From: Lentzea atacamensis
GTDB lineage: Bacteria > Actinomycetota > Actinomycetes > Mycobacteriales > Pseudonocardiaceae
Reading direction: 5' to 3'
Length of the DNA stretch: 64,000 nt
Assembly: GCF_003269295.1 (NCBI RefSeq)
Contig: NZ_QLTT01000002.1
Span: forward strand, 744,001-808,000
How positions within the stretch are numbered: position 1 is the stretch's first letter; each line of letters starts with the position of its first letter. This document shows positions 32,574 to 41,332 of the stretch, in pieces. The translations under genes and the position numbers were made by a program. The notes below the pieces were generated by a model. It was not told the DNA's origin. It did no database searches and saw nothing but the letters and a program-made list of their open reading frames with translations.

Positions 32574-32670
32574 AGCAGCGTGCTCCCTCGTCGCAGGGTC
32601 GTGCAGGTGAGAGTTTTCTTAGTGGCGCAGACGGATTTCGCACAAGAAGGTCCACGAAACTACCTTCGAA

Positions 32671-32771
32671 TGGCGAATCAACAGATTTGCTGTGCTTTGT
32701 TAATTAATTGGTTCCGCTGATCTATGGACAGAACAATTGCGCCCCGAACGATGAACCGTTCGGGGCGCAAG
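32671..32771 (-). terminator. Perfect hairpin ending the eccE transcript, with an AT-rich patch beyond it
   Basis: TTGCGCCCCGAACG (32738-32751) and CGTTCGGGGCGCAA (32758-32771) form a perfect 14-bp stem; read on the minus strand it is followed by TTGTTCT. The next 70 bp (32671-32711) are unusually AT-rich with TTAATTAATT, likely the promoter side of the subtilisin gene. I see no gene in 32574-32924. Confidence 0.65.
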
Positions 32772-32924
32772 TTTCGCCTATTTCGTCGAGCGAGTTCGTG
32801 TCGGTCGTCCGGGCGCCCCTTCGGGTCAACCGCCGCAGGCGATTCGGACCGAAGCGGGGGCCGGATGGCCGACTTCCAGACGAACTCGCCGCCGACTGCG
32901 GAGCAGCGGCAGACGAACACCGTC

Positions 32925-33650
32925 TCAATCGCCTCGGCGTACCGCTCCGAGGATCTGCTGCTCGGCAGGTGTCGTGTACAGGCGCAGGTGTGCCCACATG
33001 TCCTGGCCCATCGCGATCACCTGGTCGTCCTTCAGCTGGGTCAGCTGCTGGAACATCTGCGGCCGCAGGCGCCACATCTGGCCGGCGAGCTGCGCCTGGC
33101 CCATCGGGAGGCGCTGCAGCAGCACGAGGTCCGCGTTGTTCGCCGTCGACGCGGCCTGCGGGTGCAGGTACGGCAGCACGTACATAGTGGTCTGCCACGG
33201 CGCACGGGGCGGGAACAGCTCCTGCGGAACGTGGCCGCCGTCGTGGATGACGAGCAGCGGCATGTCCTCGGTCGGTCGCGGCAGGTCGGCGGGCGACAGG
33301 CGACGGAGCTGGACGAGCTGGGACGGGCGGCCGTCCGGGCCCTGGCCCGCTGCGCGCACGACCGGCTGCCAGGCCTGCGGGCGGCCCGTCGCGATGATGA
33401 TCCACGCGCCGGTCGCCATGGCCCGCAACGCGATCTGGCGGGCCAGGTAGAGGCCGCCGACGACCACCATGCGGGTCGGGGTGGGGCGCAGCACGGACAC
33501 CGTCAGCGGTTCGCCCTTGGTGCCCTGGCCGAGCATCATGCCGCCGCGGTCGCCGCTCGGGCTGACCACGTCGAGCATGTTCGGCGACACCAGGAACTCC
33601 GGTGCCACCGCGCCGCCGCCACGCGTGTCGAGCAGACGGGACGAGCTCAT
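32925..33650 (-). CDS. Type VII-associated protein of unknown function
   Basis: This 241-residue protein is coupled to eccE by a four-base overlap and so is probably part of the secretion system. It has no clear membrane segment or signal. The middle (VVVGGLYLARQIALRAMATG, then WIIIATGRPQAW) has Rossmann-like hydrophobic strands with no complete P-loop, and PLLVIHDGGHVPQELFPPRA recalls a degenerate ATPase or EccE-like cytosolic domain. It could be an extension of EccE function. I do not recognise a family. Confidence 0.6.
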   Translation of the reverse strand: MSSSRLLDTRGGGAVAPEFLVSPNMLDVVSPSGDRGGMMLGQGTKGEPLTVSVLRPTPTRMVVVGGLYLARQIALRAMATGAWIIIATGRPQAWQPVVRAAGQGPDGRPSQLVQLRRLSPADLPRPTEDMPLLVIHDGGHVPQELFPPRAPWQTTMYVLPYLHPQAASTANNADLVLLQRLPMGQAQLAGQMWRLRPQMFQQLTQLKDDQVIAMGQDMWAHLRLYTTPAEQQILGAVRRGD

Positions 33651-35008
33651 GCCGCACCTCCCAGCGGCAGCGTCGCGGCCAGGCCGGCGAGCTGCATGCC
33701 ACGCAACGGGGTCAGCGTGATGTCGAGGTTGTTGCTCAGCTTCGCCAACTGGTCCTCCGCGCGGTCCAGTTCGCTCGGCGTGCGGGCGCTCACCCGTACC
33801 AGGCCGCGCAGCGAGACCTGACCGTCCTCACGGGACGGTGAGATCGACATCGCCAGCGTCGAGGACAGCGCGCGCACGCCCGTGAGCGAGTTCAGGTTGC
33901 CCTTCAGGCCCTTCGACGGCCAGCCGGTGATCGCGTAGCTCGCGTGACCGACGCCACCCGCGGTGACGCCCGACCACTTCTCCCGCAGCGACACGGGGTT
34001 CGTGTTGCCGACGGCGGCGGTCAGCTCCGCCGACGAGATCGCCGCGCGCAGCAGCTCGTCCGAGTCGAGCGGGCGGATCGTCACGCCGGCGGACTCGAGA
34101 GCGTTGCGGACACGGGAAAGCGCGCCGATCAACGCGCGGTGCGCGCCGACGACGCCGCCGCCACGCTCCCTGATCGCCTCGCCACAGCGGCGCGGGTCGA
34201 GCCGCACCGTGATCCACGTGGTGCGCCTGGCAGCCGCGGGCAGCGGGCCGAGCACCTCCATGTACGAGCTGACCGCCGGCGCGTTCGGCGGGAGTGCCGC
34301 GCTGCCGGGATAGCAGTGCCAGATCACGGTGATCGCGTCCAGGACGACACCGCGGTCCTCCAGACAGGGCGCCAGCGCGCCGAGCGGGAGCGACGGCGCG
34401 GAACCGACCGGGGAGATCAGCGGCGGGGTCGGGTCGACCAGCAGCACCGCCGTCCACACGCCGTCGTGCCACGACAGCGCGAGCGGGCGGCGTTCGTGGT
34501 CGACGCCCTTCGCGATCACCAGGTCCGGGATCGCGAGGCGCAGCAGCGCGACGCGGGGGTCCTCCGGGCCGAGCACCTGCATCTCGTCGTCACCGGGCTT
34601 GGACTCCTGCGGTGCGACCCGGTTCGCGGTGCGGCTGTGCGACCGGAAGTTGTAGCGGAGCCGGACACCGATCCACTGAGTGAGCCAACGACCACGCGAT
34701 CGGGTGAAAGCCAGGATCAGTGCGATGAGGAGCACACCGCCGGCGATCGAGACGGAGACGACGTTCAGCGCGCCGGCCGAGTCCTTCACGCCCATGAGTG
34801 AGAGCACGAGGAGTGCGATCGCGAGACCGATCTCGATCGTGACCACGTTCGAGACGGGCAAAGAGCCGAGGCTGACTCCGGCACCTCTGCGCCGGACACG
34901 CCCGACAGGACGCGGAGGCACGGGTGCCTGCTGGCCAGGACCCGCAGGTCCCTGCGGCCGCGCCATCCCTGGGTTCGGCCGGGGCGGATGTGGAGTGGTC
35001 ACGGACAT
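33647..35008 (-). CDS. eccE: Type VII secretion protein EccE
   Basis: EccE (453 residues) is the outer membrane-rim component of the ESX core complex. A Pro-rich N-terminus is followed by two membrane segments (IEIGLAIALLVLSLMGV and VVSVSIAGGVLLIALILAF) and a large cytosolic domain containing SWHDGVWTAVLLVDPTPPL. ATG 35008 gives MSVTTPHPP; the frame is open further upstream into the eccB side. It is divergent from eccB. ESX-4 of M. tuberculosis lacks EccE, so this locus has the fuller set. Confidence 0.85.
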   Translation of the reverse strand: MSVTTPHPPRPNPGMARPQGPAGPGQQAPVPPRPVGRVRRRGAGVSLGSLPVSNVVTIEIGLAIALLVLSLMGVKDSAGALNVVSVSIAGGVLLIALILAFTRSRGRWLTQWIGVRLRYNFRSHSRTANRVAPQESKPGDDEMQVLGPEDPRVALLRLAIPDLVIAKGVDHERRPLALSWHDGVWTAVLLVDPTPPLISPVGSAPSLPLGALAPCLEDRGVVLDAITVIWHCYPGSAALPPNAPAVSSYMEVLGPLPAAARRTTWITVRLDPRRCGEAIRERGGGVVGAHRALIGALSRVRNALESAGVTIRPLDSDELLRAAISSAELTAAVGNTNPVSLREKWSGVTAGGVGHASYAITGWPSKGLKGNLNSLTGVRALSSTLAMSISPSREDGQVSLRGLVRVSARTPSELDRAEDQLAKLSNNLDITLTPLRGMQLAGLAATLPLGGAA

Positions 35009-35125
35009 CCGTTGTGGTCTCTTTCCCCTCGATGGTCGGTGGGCTTGGCGAACCGGCCCACGGAGCAACCTGCGTCCGGCTATCCTGCCGAACCGTACCG
35101 CGACTGGGAGAGCAGCGAGCCGAGA

Positions 35126-36736
35126 ATGGCATCAACACCCACCACCAAGTCACAGGTCCAGGCCTACCAATTCGTCCTGCGGCGGATGCAGTCCGCTCTG
35201 GTTCGCAGAGACGCAGTGATGCTGCATGACCCCATGCGCAATCACTCGCGCGCGACAGCGGTCGGCGTGGTCCTGGGCATCGTCGGTCTGCTCGGCTTCC
35301 TCGTGTACGGGCTTTTCAAGCCGGCACCGCGCCTCGACGACCAGACGCAGATCGCCATCAGCAAGGAGACCGGCCAGGTCTACGTGGTCGATGCCGCGCC
35401 GAAGCGCCTGATCCCGATGACGAACCTGGCCTCGGCCCGGCTGCTCTGGTACTCGCGCAACAACCCCGACCAGCAGGCCGGTGGCGGTGACGCGCCGGGC
35501 GGCACCGCGGGTGGCGGGCAGGCCCAGGTCGCGGGCGGCGAGCCGAAGCTGGTGAGCGAGGCGACACTGGCCGGGCTGCCGCGCGGCCGTCTCACCGGTC
35601 TGCCGGACGCGCCGGACGTGCTGCCGAAGCCGAACCTCCGCATCGACGCGCAGTGGTCGGTCTGTGACACGCTCGACCTGGACGAGTTCCGCGAGAACCA
35701 GGCGGCGGAGAACCAGATCAAGACCTCGGTCATCGCCGGCGTGAGCCGCGGCAACACGGACCTGGGCGAGGAGGCGGTGCTGGTGCAGCAGCGCACCGGC
35801 GCCAAGAAGGCCTACCTGATCTACAAGAAGCCCAACGAGCTGGACGACATCTCGTCGTCGACGGTTCGCGCCGAGGTGGACCTCAAGAACGACAAGGTGC
35901 TGAACGCGCTCAACCTGAAGGGCAAGCAGCCGCGGGCGATCAGCACGGCGCTGCTGAACGCGATTCCCGAGGTCGCTCCGATGACCGCCCCCGCCGTCCC
36001 GAACCAGGGCAAGCGGGCGACCTACGTCACCGAGACGAACGTCAACATCGGTGAGGTCGTCGAGATCGAGCGGACCGGCGCGCCCGAGTACCTGGTGGCG
36101 CTGGAGGACGGTTTCCAGACCGTCGACGAGACCGTCGGCGACCTGCTGCGCTGGGCGTACTCGAACAACAAGCAGGCGATCAAGCTCTCGCCGAGCGCCG
36201 TCGCGAACCACAAGGACCCGAAGAACCCGCTCAAGCTCGAGTCGTACCCGGACAAGATCCCGACCACGCTGGAGGCGAACGCCGGCAACACCGTTGTCTG
36301 CCTCGGCTGGAAGGCCGAGAACTACACGGAGTCGACCAAGGCCGAGCACACCTCGGTGACGATCGGCTCCAAGCTGCCCGGCCCGCAGGAGATGACCCCG
36401 GTCGAGCTGAACGCGGCGGGTGCCGGTGGCGAGATCATCGACCAGTTCCTGATGCTGCCGGGCAAGCAGGCGGTGGTGCGGGCGAGCCAGGGCAAGGGCG
36501 GCTTCGGGACCGGCCCGGTGCAGATCGTCACCGGTCGCGGTGTCCGCTACGGCATCCCGGACGCCGGGACCGCGGCGGCGCTGGGCCTCGAGGGGAACTT
36601 CCCGCCGGCGCCGAACCAGATCCTGAGCCTGTTGCCGATGGGACCGCAGCTCAACAAGAACGAGGCGAACCGCAGCTACGACGCGATTCCCACGCCCAAG
36701 GGCACGATCAAGGATCCGCAGTCCACCCAGAAGTAG
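35126..36736 (+). CDS. eccB: Type VII secretion protein EccB
   Basis: EccB (536 residues) is a bitopic core protein with a large periplasmic domain. The cytosolic start TTKSQVQAYQFVLRRMQSAL and HDPMRNHSRATAVG is diagnostic, followed by one membrane helix (VGVVLGIVGLLGFLVYGLF) and periplasmic repeats with two cysteines (WSVCDTLDL and TVVCLGW) that may pair. ATG 35126 fits the family start; the open frame extends further upstream. It is divergent from eccE, with 117 bp between. Confidence 0.93.
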   Translation: MASTPTTKSQVQAYQFVLRRMQSALVRRDAVMLHDPMRNHSRATAVGVVLGIVGLLGFLVYGLFKPAPRLDDQTQIAISKETGQVYVVDAAPKRLIPMTNLASARLLWYSRNNPDQQAGGGDAPGGTAGGGQAQVAGGEPKLVSEATLAGLPRGRLTGLPDAPDVLPKPNLRIDAQWSVCDTLDLDEFRENQAAENQIKTSVIAGVSRGNTDLGEEAVLVQQRTGAKKAYLIYKKPNELDDISSSTVRAEVDLKNDKVLNALNLKGKQPRAISTALLNAIPEVAPMTAPAVPNQGKRATYVTETNVNIGEVVEIERTGAPEYLVALEDGFQTVDETVGDLLRWAYSNNKQAIKLSPSAVANHKDPKNPLKLESYPDKIPTTLEANAGNTVVCLGWKAENYTESTKAEHTSVTIGSKLPGPQEMTPVELNAAGAGGEIIDQFLMLPGKQAVVRASQGKGGFGTGPVQIVTGRGVRYGIPDAGTAAALGLEGNFPPAPNQILSLLPMGPQLNKNEANRSYDAIPTPKGTIKDPQSTQK

Positions 36737-36806
36737 CGGAACCGTTCCGGGTGCATCACCGTCGAATGCACGCAAATGCACCCGGAAGTGTCGTAAGGGG
36801 ACAGTC

Positions 36807-37124
36807 GTGGCCGGTCGCATCACCGTCGATTCGGAGTGGTTGGAGTCCTACGCCGACCGGATCGACGGCACGACGGACGATCTGAGGCGGGTGCGGGACG
36901 CCATGAAGGTGTCCCCGCTGCGCCCCGAGTCGTTCGGTGAGATCGGCAGAACGCTGGGCAGCTCCCAGGGCTACGCGCGTGCGGCCGAGCTGTTGAACTC
37001 GCAGCTCGCCCGCGCCTGCGACACGCTCGACGCGGCCGCGAAGGGCCTGCACGAGGTGGCCAGGCAGCACGGCCATCACGAGCAGGAGGCCCTGCACCAG
37101 ATCAAGAAGGCCGATCGGCGGTAG
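36807..37124 (+). CDS. EspC-like/WXG100-type small T7SS protein
   Basis: A 105-residue helical protein, ITVDSEWLESYADRIDGTTD at the start and helix-rich throughout, resembling the EspC/DUF2580 family of ESX-associated proteins: roughly 100 residues, two long helices, LGSSQGYARAAELLNSQL in the middle. No strict WxG is seen. Such proteins are partners or substrates of type VII systems. GTG 36807 follows AAGGGGACAG. The next gene, a WXG effector candidate, starts 11 bp later and is its likely partner. Confidence 0.65.
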   Translation: MAGRITVDSEWLESYADRIDGTTDDLRRVRDAMKVSPLRPESFGEIGRTLGSSQGYARAAELLNSQLARACDTLDAAAKGLHEVARQHGHHEQEALHQIKKADRR

Positions 37125-37135
37125 GGGGAGCTGTG

Positions 37136-38206
37136 GTGGCCAAGGACGGCAGGCAGATCGCGGCCGAGGTCGGTCCCGAGCTCGACTACCTCTCGCGGGT
37201 GAGCCGCAAGCTCGGTGTCGTGGACCTCGTGCACGACTTCTTCGACCCGCTCGTGGGCGACTGGAACGACCTGCGCGAGGAAGCCGAACGCTGGCGCAAG
37301 GCGGCGAAGGTGACCGAGGCGGTCAACAATCACGTTGCGGCACCGCTCGGAGGGGTCGACGCGCGGTGGGAGGGCAAGGACGCCGACGCGTTCCTCGACC
37401 ACATGCGCAAGGTGGGGCTCGCGGGCGGCGACATGTCCGACGCGATGAACGCGATGGCGGAAGCGCTGGAGGAGACCGCGGACGGCGTCCGCGACATCGT
37501 CCAGGACATGGCGCACGTGCTCGCCGACGCCGCAGACTCGGTGTCCGGCACGGCGGCGCTGCCCCTGGAGGGCGACCAGCGCGCGATCAAGCACATCGAG
37601 GAGCTCAAGGACCCTGTCCGCGAGCTGCACGAGGCCGCGCGGCAGGTGCTCGAAGCGTTTCTCAAGCTGTGCGACGGAGTTTCCGGTGAGGCCGGCAAGT
37701 TCGACGCCGTGCGCATGGAGCACAAGTACCCCGAGAAGGACTGGACGTACACCGCTCCGGCCAAGCCGGAGGCCAAGACTCCCGAACAGCCCAAGGCTTC
37801 CGACACGGTTGCCGCGGGCAAGGGCGGTGGCGGTACCCCGTCGACCGGCGGCGGTGGCGGCGGTGCGGGCGGGGTCGGTTCGGTCGGTGCTCCCGCCGCG
37901 TCCGCCACACCGCCGCCGCAGATGCAGTTCGGAGGCGCCACAGGCGTCTCTGAGCAACCGCCGCCCGCGGAGAAGGGCGGTGCCGCCGCCCCGGCCGCCG
38001 CGGCCGCTGGTGGACGTCCGGGGGGCGCGCCGGGCGGTGCCGGGATGATGGGCGGCATGCCGATGATGGGCGGCATGATGGGCGGTGGCGGTCAGCAGGG
38101 CGGCGACAAGGAGCACAAGCCGCGCCAGCGGCTCACCGGCTCGATCGACGACCTGCTCGGCAAACCGAAGAAGGCGGCGCCGAAGGTGATCGGCGACGAC
38201 GACTGA
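37136..38206 (+). CDS. WXG/PPE-like T7SS substrate candidate with Gly/Met-rich tail
   Basis: The first 215 residues are helical with a WxG motif in ARWEGKDADAFLDHM (about residue 79), the turn of a WXG100-superfamily hairpin. Then comes a Pro/Gly/Ala linker and a tail with MMGGMPMMGGMMGGGG, GQQGGD and LTGSIDDLL, ending VIGDDD. The tail resembles that of the 914-residue protein at 58004. GTG 37136 lies five bases after GGGGGAG; GTG 37133 is the alternative. It is next to an EspC-like gene and ends at a 17-bp bidirectional terminator. A secreted effector or surface protein is inferred. Confidence 0.7.
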   Translation: MAKDGRQIAAEVGPELDYLSRVSRKLGVVDLVHDFFDPLVGDWNDLREEAERWRKAAKVTEAVNNHVAAPLGGVDARWEGKDADAFLDHMRKVGLAGGDMSDAMNAMAEALEETADGVRDIVQDMAHVLADAADSVSGTAALPLEGDQRAIKHIEELKDPVRELHEAARQVLEAFLKLCDGVSGEAGKFDAVRMEHKYPEKDWTYTAPAKPEAKTPEQPKASDTVAAGKGGGGTPSTGGGGGGAGGVGSVGAPAASATPPPQMQFGGATGVSEQPPPAEKGGAAAPAAAAAGGRPGGAPGGAGMMGGMPMMGGMMGGGGQQGGDKEHKPRQRLTGSIDDLLGKPKKAAPKVIGDDD

Positions 38207-38223
38207 AAGTCGTCCAGCACAAC

Positions 38224-38263
38224 GAGAACGGCCCCACCGGTGAATTCCGGTGGGGCCGTTCTC
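38224..38263. terminator. Bidirectional terminator between the effector gene and mycP
   Basis: A perfect 17-bp stem, arms 38224-38240 and 38247-38263, with a TGAATT loop lies between convergent stops. It is one of the strongest hairpins in the window. Confidence 0.9.
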
Positions 38264-38278
38264 ATCGCGCTGCGCGGG

Positions 38279-39697
38279 CTAGGCCTGTTTGCCGCGCTTG
38301 CGGTTGAGCGAGTTGCGCACGAACAACGTCAGCATCAGCAGCGCGCCGCCGAGACCGATGCCGGACAGCGCCACGATGATCGGCGGCCAGTCCAGGCCGG
38401 CGGGCGGCGTGACGGTGGTGTTCAGCTCCTTCGGCTGCGGCTTCTGGAACCCCGGCGCCTCCGAGGGCAGCACCGCGGTCAGCGCGGCCACCGGGTTGAT
38501 CATGCCGTAGCCGATCTTGTTGTCCTTTCCGGACACGTTGCCGGGGTGCAGGGCCGTGGCCTTGAGCCGGTCCATCACCTGGCGCGCCTTGAGGTTCGGG
38601 AACCGCTCGCGCACCAGCGCGGTGATGCCGGCGACGTACGGCGAGGCGAAGCTGGTGCCCTTGATGTCGGTCGTGCCCTGCGCGGTGACGTTCGCGTTCG
38701 TCAGGCCGGTGCCCTTGGGGTCGACGGAGATGATCTCCTCACCCGGCGCGGCGATGCTGACCCACGGACCCCAGACGCTGAACGAGGACACCGCGCCCGA
38801 GCGCGAGATCGACCCCACCGACAGCACGTCGTTGGCGAACCACGCCGGCGACGAGATCGAGTTCACGTTGGTCGGGTCCAGGTTGTCGTTCTGCTTGGGA
38901 CACCCGGTGCCCTGGTCGCTCAGGTTGCCGGCCGCCGTGACGATCACGGCGTCCTGGACGTCGACGGCCCACCTGATCGCGGCCTGCAGCTGCTTGTCGT
39001 CCGGGCTGAAGCCCTTGGGCGCGCCGCAGTTGGTCAGCGAGATGTTGATGACCTTGGCGTTCTGCTTCGCCGCGCGCACGATGGCCTGGGCCAGCGTGCT
39101 CACCTTGCCGGCGGAGGCGCGCTTCTCGTTGTTCGCGTCGCCCTTGTACTCGTACCGGTCGCTGGTCTGGCGGATCGCCAGGATCTCCGCTCCCGGTGCG
39201 GCGCCGACGAAGTCGCCCTCGGTCTTGGCCGCCGCGGCGACGCCGGCCACCTCGGTGCCGTGGCCGTCGCAGTCGTCGGTGCCGTTCTTGCCGTTCGAGT
39301 TGTCGACGTACTCGCCACCGGGGATGACGCGGTTGCCGAAGCGCGGGTTCCGCGGGTCGACGCCCGTGTCGATGATCGCGATCCGGACGCCCTTGCCCGT
39401 CGCGAAGGTGTGCGCCTGCTGCAGGTTCAGGTGGACCTGCCCCCACGGCATGTACTTGATCAGCTCGCTCTTGGTGTCGGACTCGACGCACCCCTTGGTG
39501 GTGCGCTCGTACTTCACGTCCGGTATGCCCTTGTCCTCCGGCGGAGGGGTGTTCGGCGGCAGGGCCGGCGGAACCGAGTTCGGTCGGGCCGCGGCCGGGG
39601 TGGAGGACGGCTGCGCGGAGGCGTGCGGCACCGCCCCCGTCAGCAGCAGCAGTCCGGCGGTCGCAGCCGCCGTGGTGCGCCTCATGCCGGTCCTCAT
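38279..39697 (-). CDS. mycP: Type VII secretion-associated mycosin (subtilisin-like protease)
   Basis: Mycosin (472 residues) is the membrane-anchored protease of ESX systems. It has a signal peptide (ending HASA), a Pro-rich linker, the triad Asp in VRIAIIDTGVDP, His in CDGHGTEVAGV and Ser in IKGTSFASPYVAG, and a C-terminal anchor (PPIIVALSGIGLGGALLML, then FVRNSLNRKRG). ATG 39697 overlaps the eccD stop (ATGA). It processes or stabilises the secretion complex. Cysteines in the catalytic domain (TKGCVESD, DDCDGH) match mycosin disulfides. Confidence 0.94.
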   Translation of the reverse strand: MRTGMRRTTAAATAGLLLLTGAVPHASAQPSSTPAAARPNSVPPALPPNTPPPEDKGIPDVKYERTTKGCVESDTKSELIKYMPWGQVHLNLQQAHTFATGKGVRIAIIDTGVDPRNPRFGNRVIPGGEYVDNSNGKNGTDDCDGHGTEVAGVAAAAKTEGDFVGAAPGAEILAIRQTSDRYEYKGDANNEKRASAGKVSTLAQAIVRAAKQNAKVINISLTNCGAPKGFSPDDKQLQAAIRWAVDVQDAVIVTAAGNLSDQGTGCPKQNDNLDPTNVNSISSPAWFANDVLSVGSISRSGAVSSFSVWGPWVSIAAPGEEIISVDPKGTGLTNANVTAQGTTDIKGTSFASPYVAGITALVRERFPNLKARQVMDRLKATALHPGNVSGKDNKIGYGMINPVAALTAVLPSEAPGFQKPQPKELNTTVTPPAGLDWPPIIVALSGIGLGGALLMLTLFVRNSLNRKRGKQA

Positions 39698-41100
39698 ACG
39701 TTGATCAGGCCCCTGAAGACCGAGTACATGTCCATCACGGCGAGCGCCACCGGCACCACCGCGGCGATGAGGACCGCCTCGATGATGTCGACGGTGCGGC
39801 GCAGTGGCGGCGAGAACTTCTGGCCGGGGAACACGACGCCGAGCACCAGCGCGGCCGCGCCGAGGATCAGCAGCGTGCCGAACACGAAGACGATGCGGTT
39901 GAACTCGCTCGACGAGATCAGCCAGCCGAGCAGGATGCCGGCGCTGGCGAACAGGCCGGTGGACAGCAGTGCCACGGCCTGCGCGCCGTTCGCGTACGCC
40001 CGGCCGCGCATCATCAGCACGATCGCGACGACGACGCCGTAGATCGGGCCCCAGACCGTGTCGGCGGACGCGGCGACGATGGCGGCCAGCGCGGCCACGA
40101 CACCCGTACCGATGATCATGCCGGTGAGGTACTCGTGCGCGACGGCGGTGCGGCGCTCGATGACGGCGAACTCCGGGAAGCCGGTGTCCTCCTTGAGGTC
40201 CTCCGCGTTCGTCGGCACGACGGGCGGCGGGATCTTGGCCAGCTGCAGCGTAAGCCGGGGCAGCATCGACAGCGCGGCGAGTGCCACGGCACCGGTCGCT
40301 GCGGCCACACCGGTGAGCGGGTGGTCGACGAACGTCGCGACCAGGAACGCGAGCGCCACCAGGGTGCCGCCCGTCGCCGCGGCGATGAACACCGTGATGC
40401 CCTGGCCGATCAGCAGGATGCCGCCCCACGCGAAGATCATCAGCAGTGCGGAAGCGAGCAGCATCTTCGGGTTGAACCCGACACCGGGCACGGCGTGGAA
40501 GCCCGCCACGAACGCCATCGGCAGCGAACCGCACGCGGCGATCAGCACGCCCGTCGACGCCGCCCGGTACGCCCGCGCGATGGTCGCGCCCGTCGCCAGC
40601 GCGGCGATGGCGGCGACACCCGCGGCGATCGCGGCGGCCAGGGCGCTGCCACCCTGGTCACCGGGCGCGACAGGGGCGGACAGGAACAGCGCCACCGCGG
40701 CGGCGATCAACGCGAGCGCGCCGGCGATGTGACCGAACTTCTGCGCGGTCTCCTTGGTCCAGGGCCGGAACGAGTCCGGGTCGGACTCCGCGATCGCGTC
40801 GACGACGTCGTCGTACAACGGCGGCGGCGGGTTCTCGTTGCGGCGGCGCAACTGCAGCAGCTCGCCGTCGACGACACCGAGCGACGCCAGCGTGCGCGCC
40901 GGGTCGAGCGGGCTGTCGCCGAGCTTCGCGAGGCACCAGCCGCCGTGCCGGACACCACCGTCCGGAGTGGCTTCTCTCGCCATGTCCAACAGCATCGGCA
41001 GGAGATCGGCCACCGCCACGTCGGCAGGCAGCGCGACGTCGATACGCGTTCGAGGTGCCACCACCGTGACACGGCTGAACACCGTCGTACCGGTCGCCAC
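39694..41100 (-). CDS. eccD: Type VII secretion protein EccD
   Basis: EccD (468 residues) forms the central membrane vestibule. The N-terminal 90 residues are the ubiquitin-like YukD domain (TVVAPRTRIDVALPADVAVA, ..LLQLRRR), followed by eleven predicted membrane helices rich in Ala/Gly. It is first in the minus-strand pair eccD-mycP, divergent from eccC across 232 bp. Codon use and frame look normal. Confidence 0.93.
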   Translation of the reverse strand: MATGTTVFSRVTVVAPRTRIDVALPADVAVADLLPMLLDMAREATPDGGVRHGGWCLAKLGDSPLDPARTLASLGVVDGELLQLRRRNENPPPPLYDDVVDAIAESDPDSFRPWTKETAQKFGHIAGALALIAAAVALFLSAPVAPGDQGGSALAAAIAAGVAAIAALATGATIARAYRAASTGVLIAACGSLPMAFVAGFHAVPGVGFNPKMLLASALLMIFAWGGILLIGQGITVFIAAATGGTLVALAFLVATFVDHPLTGVAAATGAVALAALSMLPRLTLQLAKIPPPVVPTNAEDLKEDTGFPEFAVIERRTAVAHEYLTGMIIGTGVVAALAAIVAASADTVWGPIYGVVVAIVLMMRGRAYANGAQAVALLSTGLFASAGILLGWLISSSEFNRIVFVFGTLLILGAAALVLGVVFPGQKFSPPLRRTVDIIEAVLIAAVVPVALAVMDMYSVFRGLINV

Positions 41101-41332
41101 CAGGGCCCCCTAAGTCAGATCAGCGCTTGCAAACAATGTGCCCGACCCTATTGGTCCACTCGGACGTGCGCCGGGCGGCCCTAGTATGGCCGCACCGGCG
41201 CCCTTCGCACGTGGTGTTCGCGGAACACGTTCGACTGGGTTTTTTCCCGACCCACCTTCGTGACGCGCGCAGATGCGCAATAGTGTCGGTTGCTACTGGT
41301 GGCGTAACGAGAGTCGAAGAGGTGCCTGTCAG
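41101..41332. promoter_or_regulatory. Divergent eccD/eccC promoter region
   Basis: This 232-bp gap holds two -10-like boxes facing eccC: TAGTAT at 41182-41187 and TAGTGT at 41281-41286 (with TTCGTG 18 bp upstream). On the minus strand no strong box is seen. It should hold the promoters of both units. Confidence 0.4.
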
